DNA of 12,684 nt from Deltaproteobacteria bacterium (GTDB taxonomy: Bacteria; Bdellovibrionota_C; UBA2361; OMII01), in assembly GCA_023262305.1 (NCBI GenBank), contig JALRCK010000032.1, positions 1-12,684 of the forward strand, given 5' to 3'. The position numbers and the translations under genes are program-made. The first letter of the stretch is position 1. Every line of letters starts with the position of its first letter. A model generated the notes under the pieces. The model made no database searches, was not told the origin of the DNA, and saw only the letters and a program-made list of their open reading frames with translations. Shown here piece by piece: positions 6,856 to 12,684 of the stretch.

Positions 6856-7824
6856 TTATCTACGCGCCGAGTTGGTTGCTGCGGCAACTGGATGCATCTG
6901 CTCAGCCCCCTCTGGCGCACGATGGGCGATCCGGATTATCGCCTCAAGATTGTGAGAGCGAACGTTCTCGGTTGGTTGAGGTGTTACTTGGAGAGCCATA
7001 TCGGGTGTGCCGAGAGACCCCTTGTCCTGGAAGAGGATCGCGCGGTGTACGAGGTCGAAGGCCTTCTCGGAGAAGATGCTCTTCCATGCCGAGGTCGGGT
7101 CCTCATACTGGCTTCGGATATAGTGTGCGGCGAGCATCGGGATGCCGAGCTGTTTTCCGTTCATCCCCTTCTCAGCTATGGCGTCAAGCACAGGGGGCAC
7201 CATATAGCCAACAGAGTGGTACACCATGCTCTGGTGGAGGAGGAGCTTCTCCATGGCCGAGAGCGAGCACCCGTGTTCTGAGAGCGTTTCGGCCAGCTGC
7301 ATACACCCTCGGATATCGTGCTCCGCGAGGTGGTGAGCATCGAGCTCGATGATAGTAGTTACCTCGCACCCCTTATCCTGCAACGCGAGCGCGGTGATGT
7401 TTTGCGCGATAAGTTTGAAGGCATCTTTCGCTGAGAGGGTGGCAGGGATATTGCCCTCATCTTGAGCTTGCCGCATGAGCGAGATGAACTCCTGAACTGC
7501 GGCGACAACCGCCGAGTATTTCTGGGGGTTCTGGTTGCCGGGATTGGCGAGGAAGTACAACGCAGAGAGCTTCTCGGCTTGCTCAAGGATGTCGGTGAAT
7601 CCGTCGGCGAAGTTTTTGTCGCCGAATGACTCGAAGACGCTCTCACGATCAAAACCGCTTTTAAGAGCGTGACGGACGAGGAGAGCGTCGATCTTATCGA
7701 TAAGTTCCGACGCGTTCTCAAACACCTCGATCACGGTGCGGGCCATTGAGCCGTTCGTTTCAAGGAGCCTGTTTAGGAATTCCGCCTCAACGGATCGCTC
7801 CCTTTTCTCAGCTTCGTGAGTCAT
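6856..7824 (-). CDS. Hypothetical helical protein, 322 residues
   Basis: I cannot assign this gene to a family. The 322-residue product looks cytoplasmic and almost wholly helical, with no signal peptide or membrane span. Its central part is rich in His and Asp: H164, H165, H169 and D170 in LDAHHLAEHD, then H197, H203 and G206 in LLLHQSMVYHSVGY, and H234 in MLAAHYI. The spacing is loosely reminiscent of HD-type phosphohydrolases, but the standard HD and HHE signatures are not clearly met, so this is only a suggestion. The C-terminal 40 residues are polar and probably disordered. The start is supported by GAGGG (7829-7833) placed four bases before the ATG. It is the first gene of the minus-strand block and faces the lipoprotein pair head to head across 174 bases. 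Confidence 0.8.
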   Translation of the reverse strand: MTHEAEKRERSVEAEFLNRLLETNGSMARTVIEVFENASELIDKIDALLVRHALKSGFDRESVFESFGDKNFADGFTDILEQAEKLSALYFLANPGNQNPQKYSAVVAAVQEFISLMRQAQDEGNIPATLSAKDAFKLIAQNITALALQDKGCEVTTIIELDAHHLAEHDIRGCMQLAETLSEHGCSLSAMEKLLLHQSMVYHSVGYMVPPVLDAIAEKGMNGKQLGIPMLAAHYIRSQYEDPTSAWKSIFSEKAFDLVHRAILFQDKGSLGTPDMALQVTPQPTENVRSHNLEAIIRIAHRAPEGAEQMHPVAAATNSARR

Positions 7825-7998
7825 AGTTCCCTCTTCGTCCCTTGTATCGGCACAAATCGCTTACGGTATGAGTTTCTGTGAGAAAAAGGCGGGAGTCTCT
7901 GTAACCCCCTGAATCGCAATCGTTTATTCGGCGCTTGCAGCCCTCTGATATTGAGTGGAAACTCCACACCAAGCGTCTTGCTGACTTATAGGTCCGAT

Positions 7999-8286
7999 AT
8001 GAAAAAGCTTTGGGTGTGTGCGGTACTCGCAAGTTTCCTAACAGGGTGTGTGTACTCGAATATTCGGGTGCCACTCGATGAAGACCTCTGGAAGACCGAG
8101 CTTGGAAGTAAGGTTGGGACTGCGTCCAATTACTCTATCTTGTGGCTCGTTGCGTGGGGTGATGCTGGTGTCAAGCAGGCTGCCGAAAATGGCGGGCTCA
8201 CAACGATCAATCACATGGACATGGGGGTAGAGAGCTACCTCTTTGGAGCCTATATCAGGCGTGACACGATCGTGTATGGCGATTAG
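7999..8286 (+). CDS. TRL-like small lipoprotein (first of pair)
   Basis: The open frame begins further upstream, but the ATG at 7999 gives a clean 95-residue lipoprotein: MKK, a hydrophobic stretch, and the lipobox LTGC with C17 as the lipidated cysteine. The mature part matches my recollection of the TRL-like family (named after a tRNA-associated locus; function unknown). It shows GSKVGTASNYSILWLVAWGD (36-55), AAENGGLTTINHMD (61-74) and the end RRDTIVYGD. It should be anchored in the outer or inner membrane facing the periplasm. The second lipoprotein follows 10 bases later. No tRNA gene is present nearby, unlike the locus that gave the family its name. No clear promoter or strong ribosome binding site is visible upstream. 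Confidence 0.82.
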   Translation: MKKLWVCAVLASFLTGCVYSNIRVPLDEDLWKTELGSKVGTASNYSILWLVAWGDAGVKQAAENGGLTTINHMDMGVESYLFGAYIRRDTIVYGD

Positions 8287-8296
8287 CAGGCCCGCG

Positions 8297-8626
8297 ATGG
8301 TACGGCTTTGTATCGCAGCGACCCTTGCTGTGGTGATATCAGGTTGTGGTGTTATCTCTCGCGGTATCCTGTACACGGACACTACGCAACCTCTGTGCAA
8401 AGATGCTCGCGGAACTATTCTCGGGGATGTTGCTAGTCGTGGAAGTTCCAAGCGCCTTCAGATCCCGACGACACGCGTTGATATCGGTGCTGAGTGGGAT
8501 TCTCGCGCGATAGGTGATATCGCCCGCGAGCACGGCATGAAGACGGTCTACGCGTGCGACTCCCGCCGACAATCGGTCCTCTTCGGTTTGTGGAGGAGAG
8601 ATGAGGTGATCGTGTATGGGGAGTAA
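8297..8626 (+). CDS. TRL-like small lipoprotein (second of pair, divergent)
   Basis: Starting at ATG 8297 gives 109 residues with a lipoprotein signal ending in ISGC (C17). An in-frame ATG at 8276, overlapping the first gene's stop, would add seven residues and also leave a usable signal. I prefer 8297 because an AGG (8288-8290) lies six bases before it. After the cysteine comes RGILYTDTTQPL, typical in my memory of TRL-like proteins. Then IGAEWDSRAIGDIAREHGMK lies where the first protein has its LVAWGDAGVKQAAENGG segment. Both end R-D-x-(I/V)-V-Y-G-(D/E). The two genes therefore look like old tandem duplicates, one keeping the start and the other the middle of the family pattern. Function is unknown. 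Confidence 0.75.
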   Translation: MVRLCIAATLAVVISGCGVISRGILYTDTTQPLCKDARGTILGDVASRGSSKRLQIPTTRVDIGAEWDSRAIGDIAREHGMKTVYACDSRRQSVLFGLWRRDEVIVYGE

Positions 8627-8722
8627 GCGGTGTCGTTACGAGTCGTGGTTTCCCCCCGCATTTCTGGGGACGGATTGTATCTGCCGCGAGCTAATATATT
8701 GAGCTGGTCCCAAGAAAGCCCC

Positions 8723-9172
8723 TCAATCATGCCGAACCTTCTGAGTTAGAGTGCGAGGCTCCCACACCTCATACCGCTGGGAGACCGAGCACGGCGCGGT
8801 GAGGTCGATGTACATGAGCAGCTTCCTCGCTGTTTTCTCTCCGATTCCGTGTGCTCTCTGAATGGCCTCAATATGAGAGCCTTTGAACGCCGCTCTCATA
8901 ATATCGTAGCGCTTGTCGAGGATCTCAAATGCAAGCGTGTCTGAGATCCCCTTGATCAATTCAAGGGATGAGACGTCGGCGCACTCAAGGGGGAGCTTCT
9001 CACCCATAGCGAGGCGACTCTCGGGATCGTCGTGTGAGGGGAGTGTGAGCCAGGATGGGGAAACGATCTCGGGGCGCTTGAATACACGAGTGGAGTGCGC
9101 TACCAAGAGCGCCAAAAAAATTATCAACGTTAGTCCCGAGTACCGCCACGACACGTCGTGACGAATCGGCAC
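8723..9172 (-). CDS. Membrane-anchored helix-hairpin-helix (ComEA-like) protein
   Basis: The 149-residue product has one N-terminal hydrophobic segment (about 12-26) after a basic start, then a linker. A double helix-hairpin-helix of ComEA type follows: LELIKGISDTLAFEILDKR (70-88) and IEAIQRAHGIGEKTARKLL (101-119). HhH pairs bind the DNA backbone without sequence specificity. In ComEA such a domain on a membrane anchor binds incoming double-stranded DNA during natural transformation. The first hairpin has GIS instead of the usual GIG; the second is canonical. A role in DNA uptake is inferred only from architecture, and no other competence gene is in the window. The GTG start at 9172 has GAGGG only one base upstream, closer than normal; GTG at 9154 (143 residues) is an alternative. 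It converges on the lipoprotein pair. Confidence 0.75.
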   Translation of the reverse strand: MPIRHDVSWRYSGLTLIIFLALLVAHSTRVFKRPEIVSPSWLTLPSHDDPESRLAMGEKLPLECADVSSLELIKGISDTLAFEILDKRYDIMRAAFKGSHIEAIQRAHGIGEKTARKLLMYIDLTAPCSVSQRYEVWEPRTLTQKVRHD

Positions 9173-9202
9173 TCCCTCAAATTTGTTGCGTCAGCGACCG
9201 GA

Positions 9203-9484
9203 TTAAGCCGTACGGTTCAGCCGTTGAACGGGGGTTTTTCCGTCGTGAGATCCATCGTTGATCTCTTGGTCGGCGAAGGCTCCTTCAACGCGACCATCCT
9301 GGTCTATAGAACGTTCCTTATCGTTGCTTACTTTCGTAGCACTCTGACTGGCTCGGGCTTGATTATCTCTCGCCTGAACCCCCGCTTGTTGCGCAACCTG
9401 CGTCGCGCGAACTTGGGTGGCGGGGAATACGCTATTCCATGCAGAGGCTACAATTCCGATGCTTTGCGTAATGCGAGCATCCAT
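9203..9484 (-). CDS. Possible small hypothetical protein, 93 residues
   Basis: This ATG-started frame lies 30 bases upstream of the HhH gene on the same strand and could form an operon with it. The product is low in hydrophobic residues and rich in A, Q, T, R, S and D, with repeated A-T-Q/A-Q-Q patterns at about 22-45, so it would be largely disordered. No family is recognised and the ribosome binding site is weak. A longer plus-strand frame (9158-9523) covers the same bases. I prefer the minus frame because of its position and composition, but the region may also be non-coding. Confidence 0.4.
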   Translation of the reverse strand: MDARITQSIGIVASAWNSVFPATQVRATQVAQQAGVQARDNQARASQSATKVSNDKERSIDQDGRVEGAFADQEINDGSHDGKTPVQRLNRTA

Positions 9485-9553
9485 TGTAAGTTTACCCTGT
9501 CTTTAGGGGTCGGCAGATCCTAAAAACCCTTGATAAATTGGGCCTTTTTAGCC

Positions 9554-10708
9554 GTGATTATCGATTGTGACGCCAACGCTACCTATGCGCCTGATGAGCG
9601 AATTCGCGGGGTTATCTCATCGTGCCTGGCGTCTGTAGGGAATCCGAGCTCCCTCCACCGCGGGGGCCAGCGGGCACGCGCTGCTCTAGAGGAATCTCGT
9701 GCCTCGGTGCGACGGCTCGTAGGGGCAGGGGAGAGGGACACCATCATCTTCACCTCTGGAGCTACCGAGGCGAACAACACCGCTATAAACGCCGTAGCTG
9801 ACCGTCCCGGGCCGATCGTATCGGCCTCCACGGAGCATCCGTGCATACTTCAACCTCTCAAAAACCTCGCTGAACGGGGACGCTCCGTTACGTTAGTACA
9901 TCCAGATCCGTTCGGTCGGATTACCCCAGACGCTCTGGCACGAGCGATTACCCCTGATACGGCGCTTGTCACAATTATGGCGGCGAACAACGAGACCGGT
10001 GTTCTCAATCCTATCTCAGAGATCGTGCGCGTCGTTCGTGAGATATCACCGACCGCATTAATTCACTCCGATGCTGCACAGCTTTTGGGGAAGGGTGTGC
10101 TTTCGATGCGTGACCTCGGAGTGGATCTCCTCACTATCTCAGCCCACAAGATTGGAGCGTTGTCCGGAACCGGCGCCCTCGTCATTCGAGAAGGGGTTCA
10201 TATTGAGCCACTCCTCCGCGGTGGGGCTCAGGAGAGTAAGCTTCGTGGTGGAACTGAAAATGTACTCGGCATCTCAGTCTTTGGCGCGGTTGCAGATCTA
10301 GTTGCATCTGATCTTCCAAGCCGTATCGAGACGATGCGAAGGGCGCGTGATTCCTTTGAGGCGCACCTTCTGCGCGAAATTTCAGATGTCGAGATCAATG
10401 GCGTTGCATGTGAGCGACTCCCGAATACCTCAAGTGTCTATATCCCCGGCGTACGGGCCGATGATCTTATCGTTGCGATGGATCTTGAGCGAGTTCTGAT
10501 CTCCTCAGGTGCTGCCTGCACATCGGGCAAGCCGGAGCCCTCTCATGTGCTTCAAGCCATGGGGCAAGATGACGAGCGCACCCGTTCGACGATTCGGGTG
10601 AGTTTTAGAGGTGACATGCCGGTCGACGAGGTGGTGAACGTTGTGAGTGCCCTGGTACGGTGTGTCCACCGTATGCGTGGTGTTGTTCAGAGGGTCGGAG
10701 GAATATGA
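9554..10708 (+). CDS. iscS: Cysteine desulfurase (NifS/IscS class)
   Basis: This PLP enzyme removes sulfur from L-cysteine as a protein-bound persulfide, supplying Fe-S assembly and tRNA thiolation. In the 384-residue product, SGATEANN (68-75), H95, NNETG (145-149), HSDAAQ (171-176), SAHKIG (196-201, PLP lysine K199), RGGTEN (231-236) and the active loop SSGAACTSGKPEPSH (317-331, persulfide cysteine C322) are all present. The short loop is that of group I enzymes (IscS/NifS). I chose GTG 9554 because it starts right at the conserved IIDCDANATYAP beginning; a TTG at 9530 would add eight residues. Neither has a clear ribosome binding site. Its stop overlaps the mnmA start (ATGA), strongly suggesting it feeds sulfur to MnmA. 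Iron-sulfur scaffold genes are not beside it, so the symbol is given by class. Confidence 0.93.
   Translation: MIIDCDANATYAPDERIRGVISSCLASVGNPSSLHRGGQRARAALEESRASVRRLVGAGERDTIIFTSGATEANNTAINAVADRPGPIVSASTEHPCILQPLKNLAERGRSVTLVHPDPFGRITPDALARAITPDTALVTIMAANNETGVLNPISEIVRVVREISPTALIHSDAAQLLGKGVLSMRDLGVDLLTISAHKIGALSGTGALVIREGVHIEPLLRGGAQESKLRGGTENVLGISVFGAVADLVASDLPSRIETMRRARDSFEAHLLREISDVEINGVACERLPNTSSVYIPGVRADDLIVAMDLERVLISSGAACTSGKPEPSHVLQAMGQDDERTRSTIRVSFRGDMPVDEVVNVVSALVRCVHRMRGVVQRVGGI
10697..10701 (+). promoter_or_regulatory. Shine-Dalgarno of mnmA
   Basis: GGAGG lies three bases before ATG 10705, inside the 3' end of the desulfurase gene. It fixes the mnmA start at 10705 and not at the upstream in-frame ATG 10660, which would lie well inside the desulfurase gene. 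Confidence 0.7.
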
Positions 10709-11850
10709 GCAGTAATTCGGCACACAGCGTCGCTCCTGGGGCTCTCAGCCAAAACTCGATCGTCGTCGCCATGTCGGGAGGTGTAGACTCTTCGGTTGCG
10801 GCGTATCTTCTCGCCCAAACGGGGGCACAGCTCGTTGGGGTCTCGATGCAGGTGTGGGACTATAAAAAGAGCTGCTCCGACAACAGTAAGGCGACCTGCT
10901 GCTCTCCAGCCGATTTCAACGATGCGCGCAGGGTTGCTGCTAAGCTCGACATGCCATACTACGTCGTCGATTTCGAGGCGTACTTTGAGAAGGAGGTCAT
11001 CAACCGCTTCGTTGAGACCTACCAGTTGGGGATGACTCCGAATCCATGCATCGATTGCAACAGTCGGGTGAAGTTTCGTGAGCTGCGTGAGCGCGCGTTG
11101 AGCTTTGGATGCTCGCATGTCGCCACGGGGCACTATGCACGGATCAGGGAGTCTGAACACGGCTTCCACCTCTTGCGTGGTGTGGATGGAGACAAGGACC
11201 AGAGCTACTTCCTCTACACCTGTCGGCAGGATGAGCTTGGGAAAACGCTCTTTCCGATCGGCGGGTACACTAAGCCAGAGATCCGTGAGATCGCCCGAGA
11301 GGTTGGCCTCGTAACCGCGAATAAGCCTGAGAGCCAAGACATCTGCTTTGTTGCGGGAAGTGTGCAGGACTTCGTCGCCAAGATCGGAGGACGCCAACGC
11401 TCTGGAGATTTTGTGTTGAGAGATGGCACCAAGGTTGGCGAGCATGATGGTATTCACCGCTTCACCGTCGGACAGCGCAAGGGGCTGAACATTGGCGGGC
11501 TCTCTGAGCCGCTCTACGTTGTGGATCTCGACCCCGCCACACATCGTGTCATCCTTGGCTCCCGCGAGGACCTCAAGCGTGAGGGGTTCCCGGTTAAAGA
11601 GATGCACTGGGTTAATCCGCAGCTCATCAAACGGATAGACGCGGGCGAGACCGGTTTTGAGGTCGATGTTATCGTTCAAGTGAGATCGCGACACCGCGGC
11701 GTTCGGGCGCGCATGAAGGTGCTTGATAGAGACCGGTGCTCGTTCACCTGGCACGACGAGTGGGCGGCTATCTCGCCTGGACAAGCAGCAGTCGTCTACG
11801 ACCTCAACAACGAAGAGGTGCTCGCAGGCGGTCGCATCGCGCGTGGCTGA
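10705..11850 (+). CDS. mnmA: tRNA-specific 2-thiouridylase MnmA
   Basis: MnmA adenylates and then thiolates uridine 34 in the anticodon wobble position of tRNAs for Lys, Glu and Gln, using persulfide sulfur that originates from a cysteine desulfurase. The 381-residue product shows the PP-loop SGGVDSS (24-30), the catalytic NPCIDCN (113-119, C115 probable nucleophile), TGHYARI (141-147), DGDKDQSYFL (161-170) and SQDICF (210-215, C214 probable persulfide cysteine). Central and C-terminal beta-barrel regions follow, including HRFTVGQRKGL. About 15 residues precede the usual start of the PP-loop strand. The length is normal and all key residues are present. The start overlaps the desulfurase stop and has a strong ribosome binding site. 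Together the two genes form a compact U34 thiolation unit without the TusABCDE relay being visible. Confidence 0.96.
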   Translation: MSSNSAHSVAPGALSQNSIVVAMSGGVDSSVAAYLLAQTGAQLVGVSMQVWDYKKSCSDNSKATCCSPADFNDARRVAAKLDMPYYVVDFEAYFEKEVINRFVETYQLGMTPNPCIDCNSRVKFRELRERALSFGCSHVATGHYARIRESEHGFHLLRGVDGDKDQSYFLYTCRQDELGKTLFPIGGYTKPEIREIAREVGLVTANKPESQDICFVAGSVQDFVAKIGGRQRSGDFVLRDGTKVGEHDGIHRFTVGQRKGLNIGGLSEPLYVVDLDPATHRVILGSREDLKREGFPVKEMHWVNPQLIKRIDAGETGFEVDVIVQVRSRHRGVRARMKVLDRDRCSFTWHDEWAAISPGQAAVVYDLNNEEVLAGGRIARG

Positions 11851-11968
11851 AAAGCCGCATTTTCCATCTCCAGTTCGACCGAAGATGATGCTCTCTCGTA
11901 GCCGTCCTGGAATGGCGTACGAGGTATTCCCATAGTTCGCATAGCCACAGCAATAACGCAGAGTTGTC

Positions 11969-11991
11969 GCGTGCAGTTGTGCAGCGCACGC
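11969..11991. repeat. Short inverted repeat downstream of mnmA
   Basis: GCGTGC (11969-11974) pairs with GCACGC (11986-11991) around an 11-base loop, 118 bases after the mnmA stop. A T-triplet follows on the plus strand, too little for a standard terminator. Confidence 0.3.
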
Positions 11992-12116
11992 TTTGGCTGC
12001 GATTTCTCTGTAGTGCGCACGAGTTTGAGCTTCTGCAGAGTAAAACGTCACTAACATCAAAGCTTTGTGAGATGCGAGGTGATCACACCACTTTTGTTTG
12101 AAGCGTTCTGTTGCCT

Positions 12117-12133
12117 CTCCCCGATCAGGGGAG
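12117..12133. repeat. Short inverted repeat CTCCCC-N5-GGGGAG
   Basis: A perfect 6-bp GC-rich stem (12117-12122 with 12128-12133) with loop GATCA. There is no T-run on either side, so termination is unlikely; a protein-binding site or chance are both possible. Confidence 0.3.
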
Positions 12134-12351
12134 CAGGACGGGGGCATGTAAGGTCCCTCAAGAGGTTTTTAGGGTTCTATGATCGAACGCACGCAGGTTG
12201 TATCGGCGGGCTTTTCCGCTTCATCTTCACTTCTTCAACCTGCCCGATCCATTTCTCATCCCATTTTTCATTGCACCACCACTGCAGCCCCTCTGTTGAT
12301 TCCGTTTGCCTCAGCCTTGTTCATCACTGTTGTATCGTTATGGAGTTGTCT

Positions 12352-12684
12352 ATGCCATTGAGTGAGAAGGTACTGGAGTTAGCTCGTACATCATTTCTTC
12401 GTGGGTGCTTGCGCACTGAACTCTGGCAGGAGCGTAACGGCATAGATCTAGACTCTGCTGAGAAGCTGTTGGATGTAGAGCACGGTGGAATTCGGTTGGG
12501 CCCCGATAAAAAGCTCTTCCGAGTGCAGATTCTGGCCTCTTACCTCACTCAACGCCAAGAGTTGATGTGGTCGTGGGCGACCAAAGGTAATCGAATTCCG
12601 GCGAGCCTCATTCTTGATGCGAGCAAGTTGGCGGATGTGGCAGCCAAGCGCGAGATGCGCGACCTCACCGAGCCGTTTCTCACC
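12352..12684 (+). CDS. DUF6882-like hypothetical protein, N-terminal part (3' end cut by window)
   Basis: This frame stays open to the right edge, giving 111 residues from ATG 12352. The start is supported by GGAG (12342-12345) six bases upstream; an in-frame ATG at 12340 overlaps that site and is less likely. The product is soluble with no signal peptide. Around residues 50-110 it shows LFRVQILASY, then MWSWATKGNRIP and a terminal DLTEPFLT. This follows my recollection of DUF6882: an F-x-Q-x-(L/I)-x-S strand, a W-x-W-A motif, and a later helix ending in a Leu-Thr segment. The usual WAWAN asparagine is replaced (WSWAT). Function of the family is unknown. The C-terminal third or more lies outside the window. 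Confidence 0.75.
   Translation, partial: MPLSEKVLELARTSFLRGCLRTELWQERNGIDLDSAEKLLDVEHGGIRLGPDKKLFRVQILASYLTQRQELMWSWATKGNRIPASLILDASKLADVAAKREMRDLTEPFLT

Larger units (their letters stand above)
11851..12351. other. Intergenic stretch of about 500 bases without a convincing gene
   Basis: No plus-strand frame here looks coding. On the minus strand an ATG at 12147 with GAGGG upstream opens about 99 residues, but the frame runs on through mnmA in antisense and matches nothing I know. Two short hairpins (11969-11991 and 12117-12133) lie inside. No T-run terminator for mnmA and no clear promoter for the next gene can be pointed out. Confidence 0.6.

Noticed and set aside
6811..7352. Plus-strand frames opposite the 322-residue gene
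   Set aside because: The minus-strand frame is longer, has a good ribosome binding site and a protein-like composition; the plus frames are Arg/Pro/Ser-rich shadows.
9158..9523. 121-residue plus-strand frame
   Set aside because: Overlaps the HhH start and the possible minus-strand 93-residue gene, shows no motif, and reads like a shadow.
10687..12147. 486-residue minus-strand open frame across mnmA
   Set aside because: About 80 percent is the exact antisense of a well-supported mnmA with all catalytic motifs. The frame is open because of codon composition, and no domain is recognisable.
12173..12188. GTTC-N7-GAAC looking like a tRNA T-arm
   Set aside because: The loop lacks the T-loop consensus, and no acceptor, D or anticodon arm can be built around it.
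12179..12361. 60-residue plus-strand frame before the last gene
   Set aside because: No ribosome binding site, no motif, and it ends inside the better-supported gene starting at 12352.

Overview
The window looks like an ordinary chromosomal segment of a mid-GC Gram-negative bacterium. Two small lipoprotein genes with LTGC and ISGC lipoboxes and an N-terminally anchored helix-hairpin-helix protein fit a diderm. The run glmM, nnr, tsaE, lysC resembles a gene order I associate with deltaproteobacteria-like lineages. No genus can be named from this sequence alone. I see no rRNA, tRNA, CRISPR array, insertion sequence, integrase or phage gene.

Layout. Positions 1-3749 (+) hold a tightly packed housekeeping operon: the 3' end of glmM (phosphoglucosamine mutase), a fused NAD(P)H-hydrate epimerase/dehydratase (nnr), tsaE (tRNA t6A synthesis ATPase) and lysC (aspartate kinase). 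Every junction is a 4-base start/stop overlap. Positions 3784-7824 (-) hold five genes read leftward: a 322-residue helical protein of unknown function, a small cupin whose metal-binding histidines are all replaced, a 191-residue unknown, a SAM-methyltransferase-like protein that starts on the base after the previous stop codon, and a GT4-type glycosyltransferase. A 10-bp hairpin sits just upstream of the 191-residue gene.

Positions 7999-8626 (+) hold two tandem small lipoproteins that both resemble the TRL-like family. Positions 8723-9484 (-) hold a membrane-anchored ComEA-like HhH protein preceded by a possible 93-residue gene. Positions 9554-11850 (+) hold a cysteine desulfurase and mnmA, translationally coupled. 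After about 500 bases with no convincing gene, a DUF6882-like gene begins at 12352 and runs off the right edge.

Taken together, three genes serve tRNA anticodon-loop modification: TsaE for t6A37, and the desulfurase with MnmA for 2-thiouridine at U34. GlmM feeds UDP-GlcNAc and envelope synthesis, and LysC feeds lysine, threonine, methionine and diaminopimelate. The central minus-strand block and the lipoprotein pair are the accessory, poorly characterised part. I found no clear evidence of a new defence or mobile system. The strongest leads are the degenerate cupin, the coupled 191-residue/methyltransferase pair with its upstream hairpin, and the lipoprotein pair.
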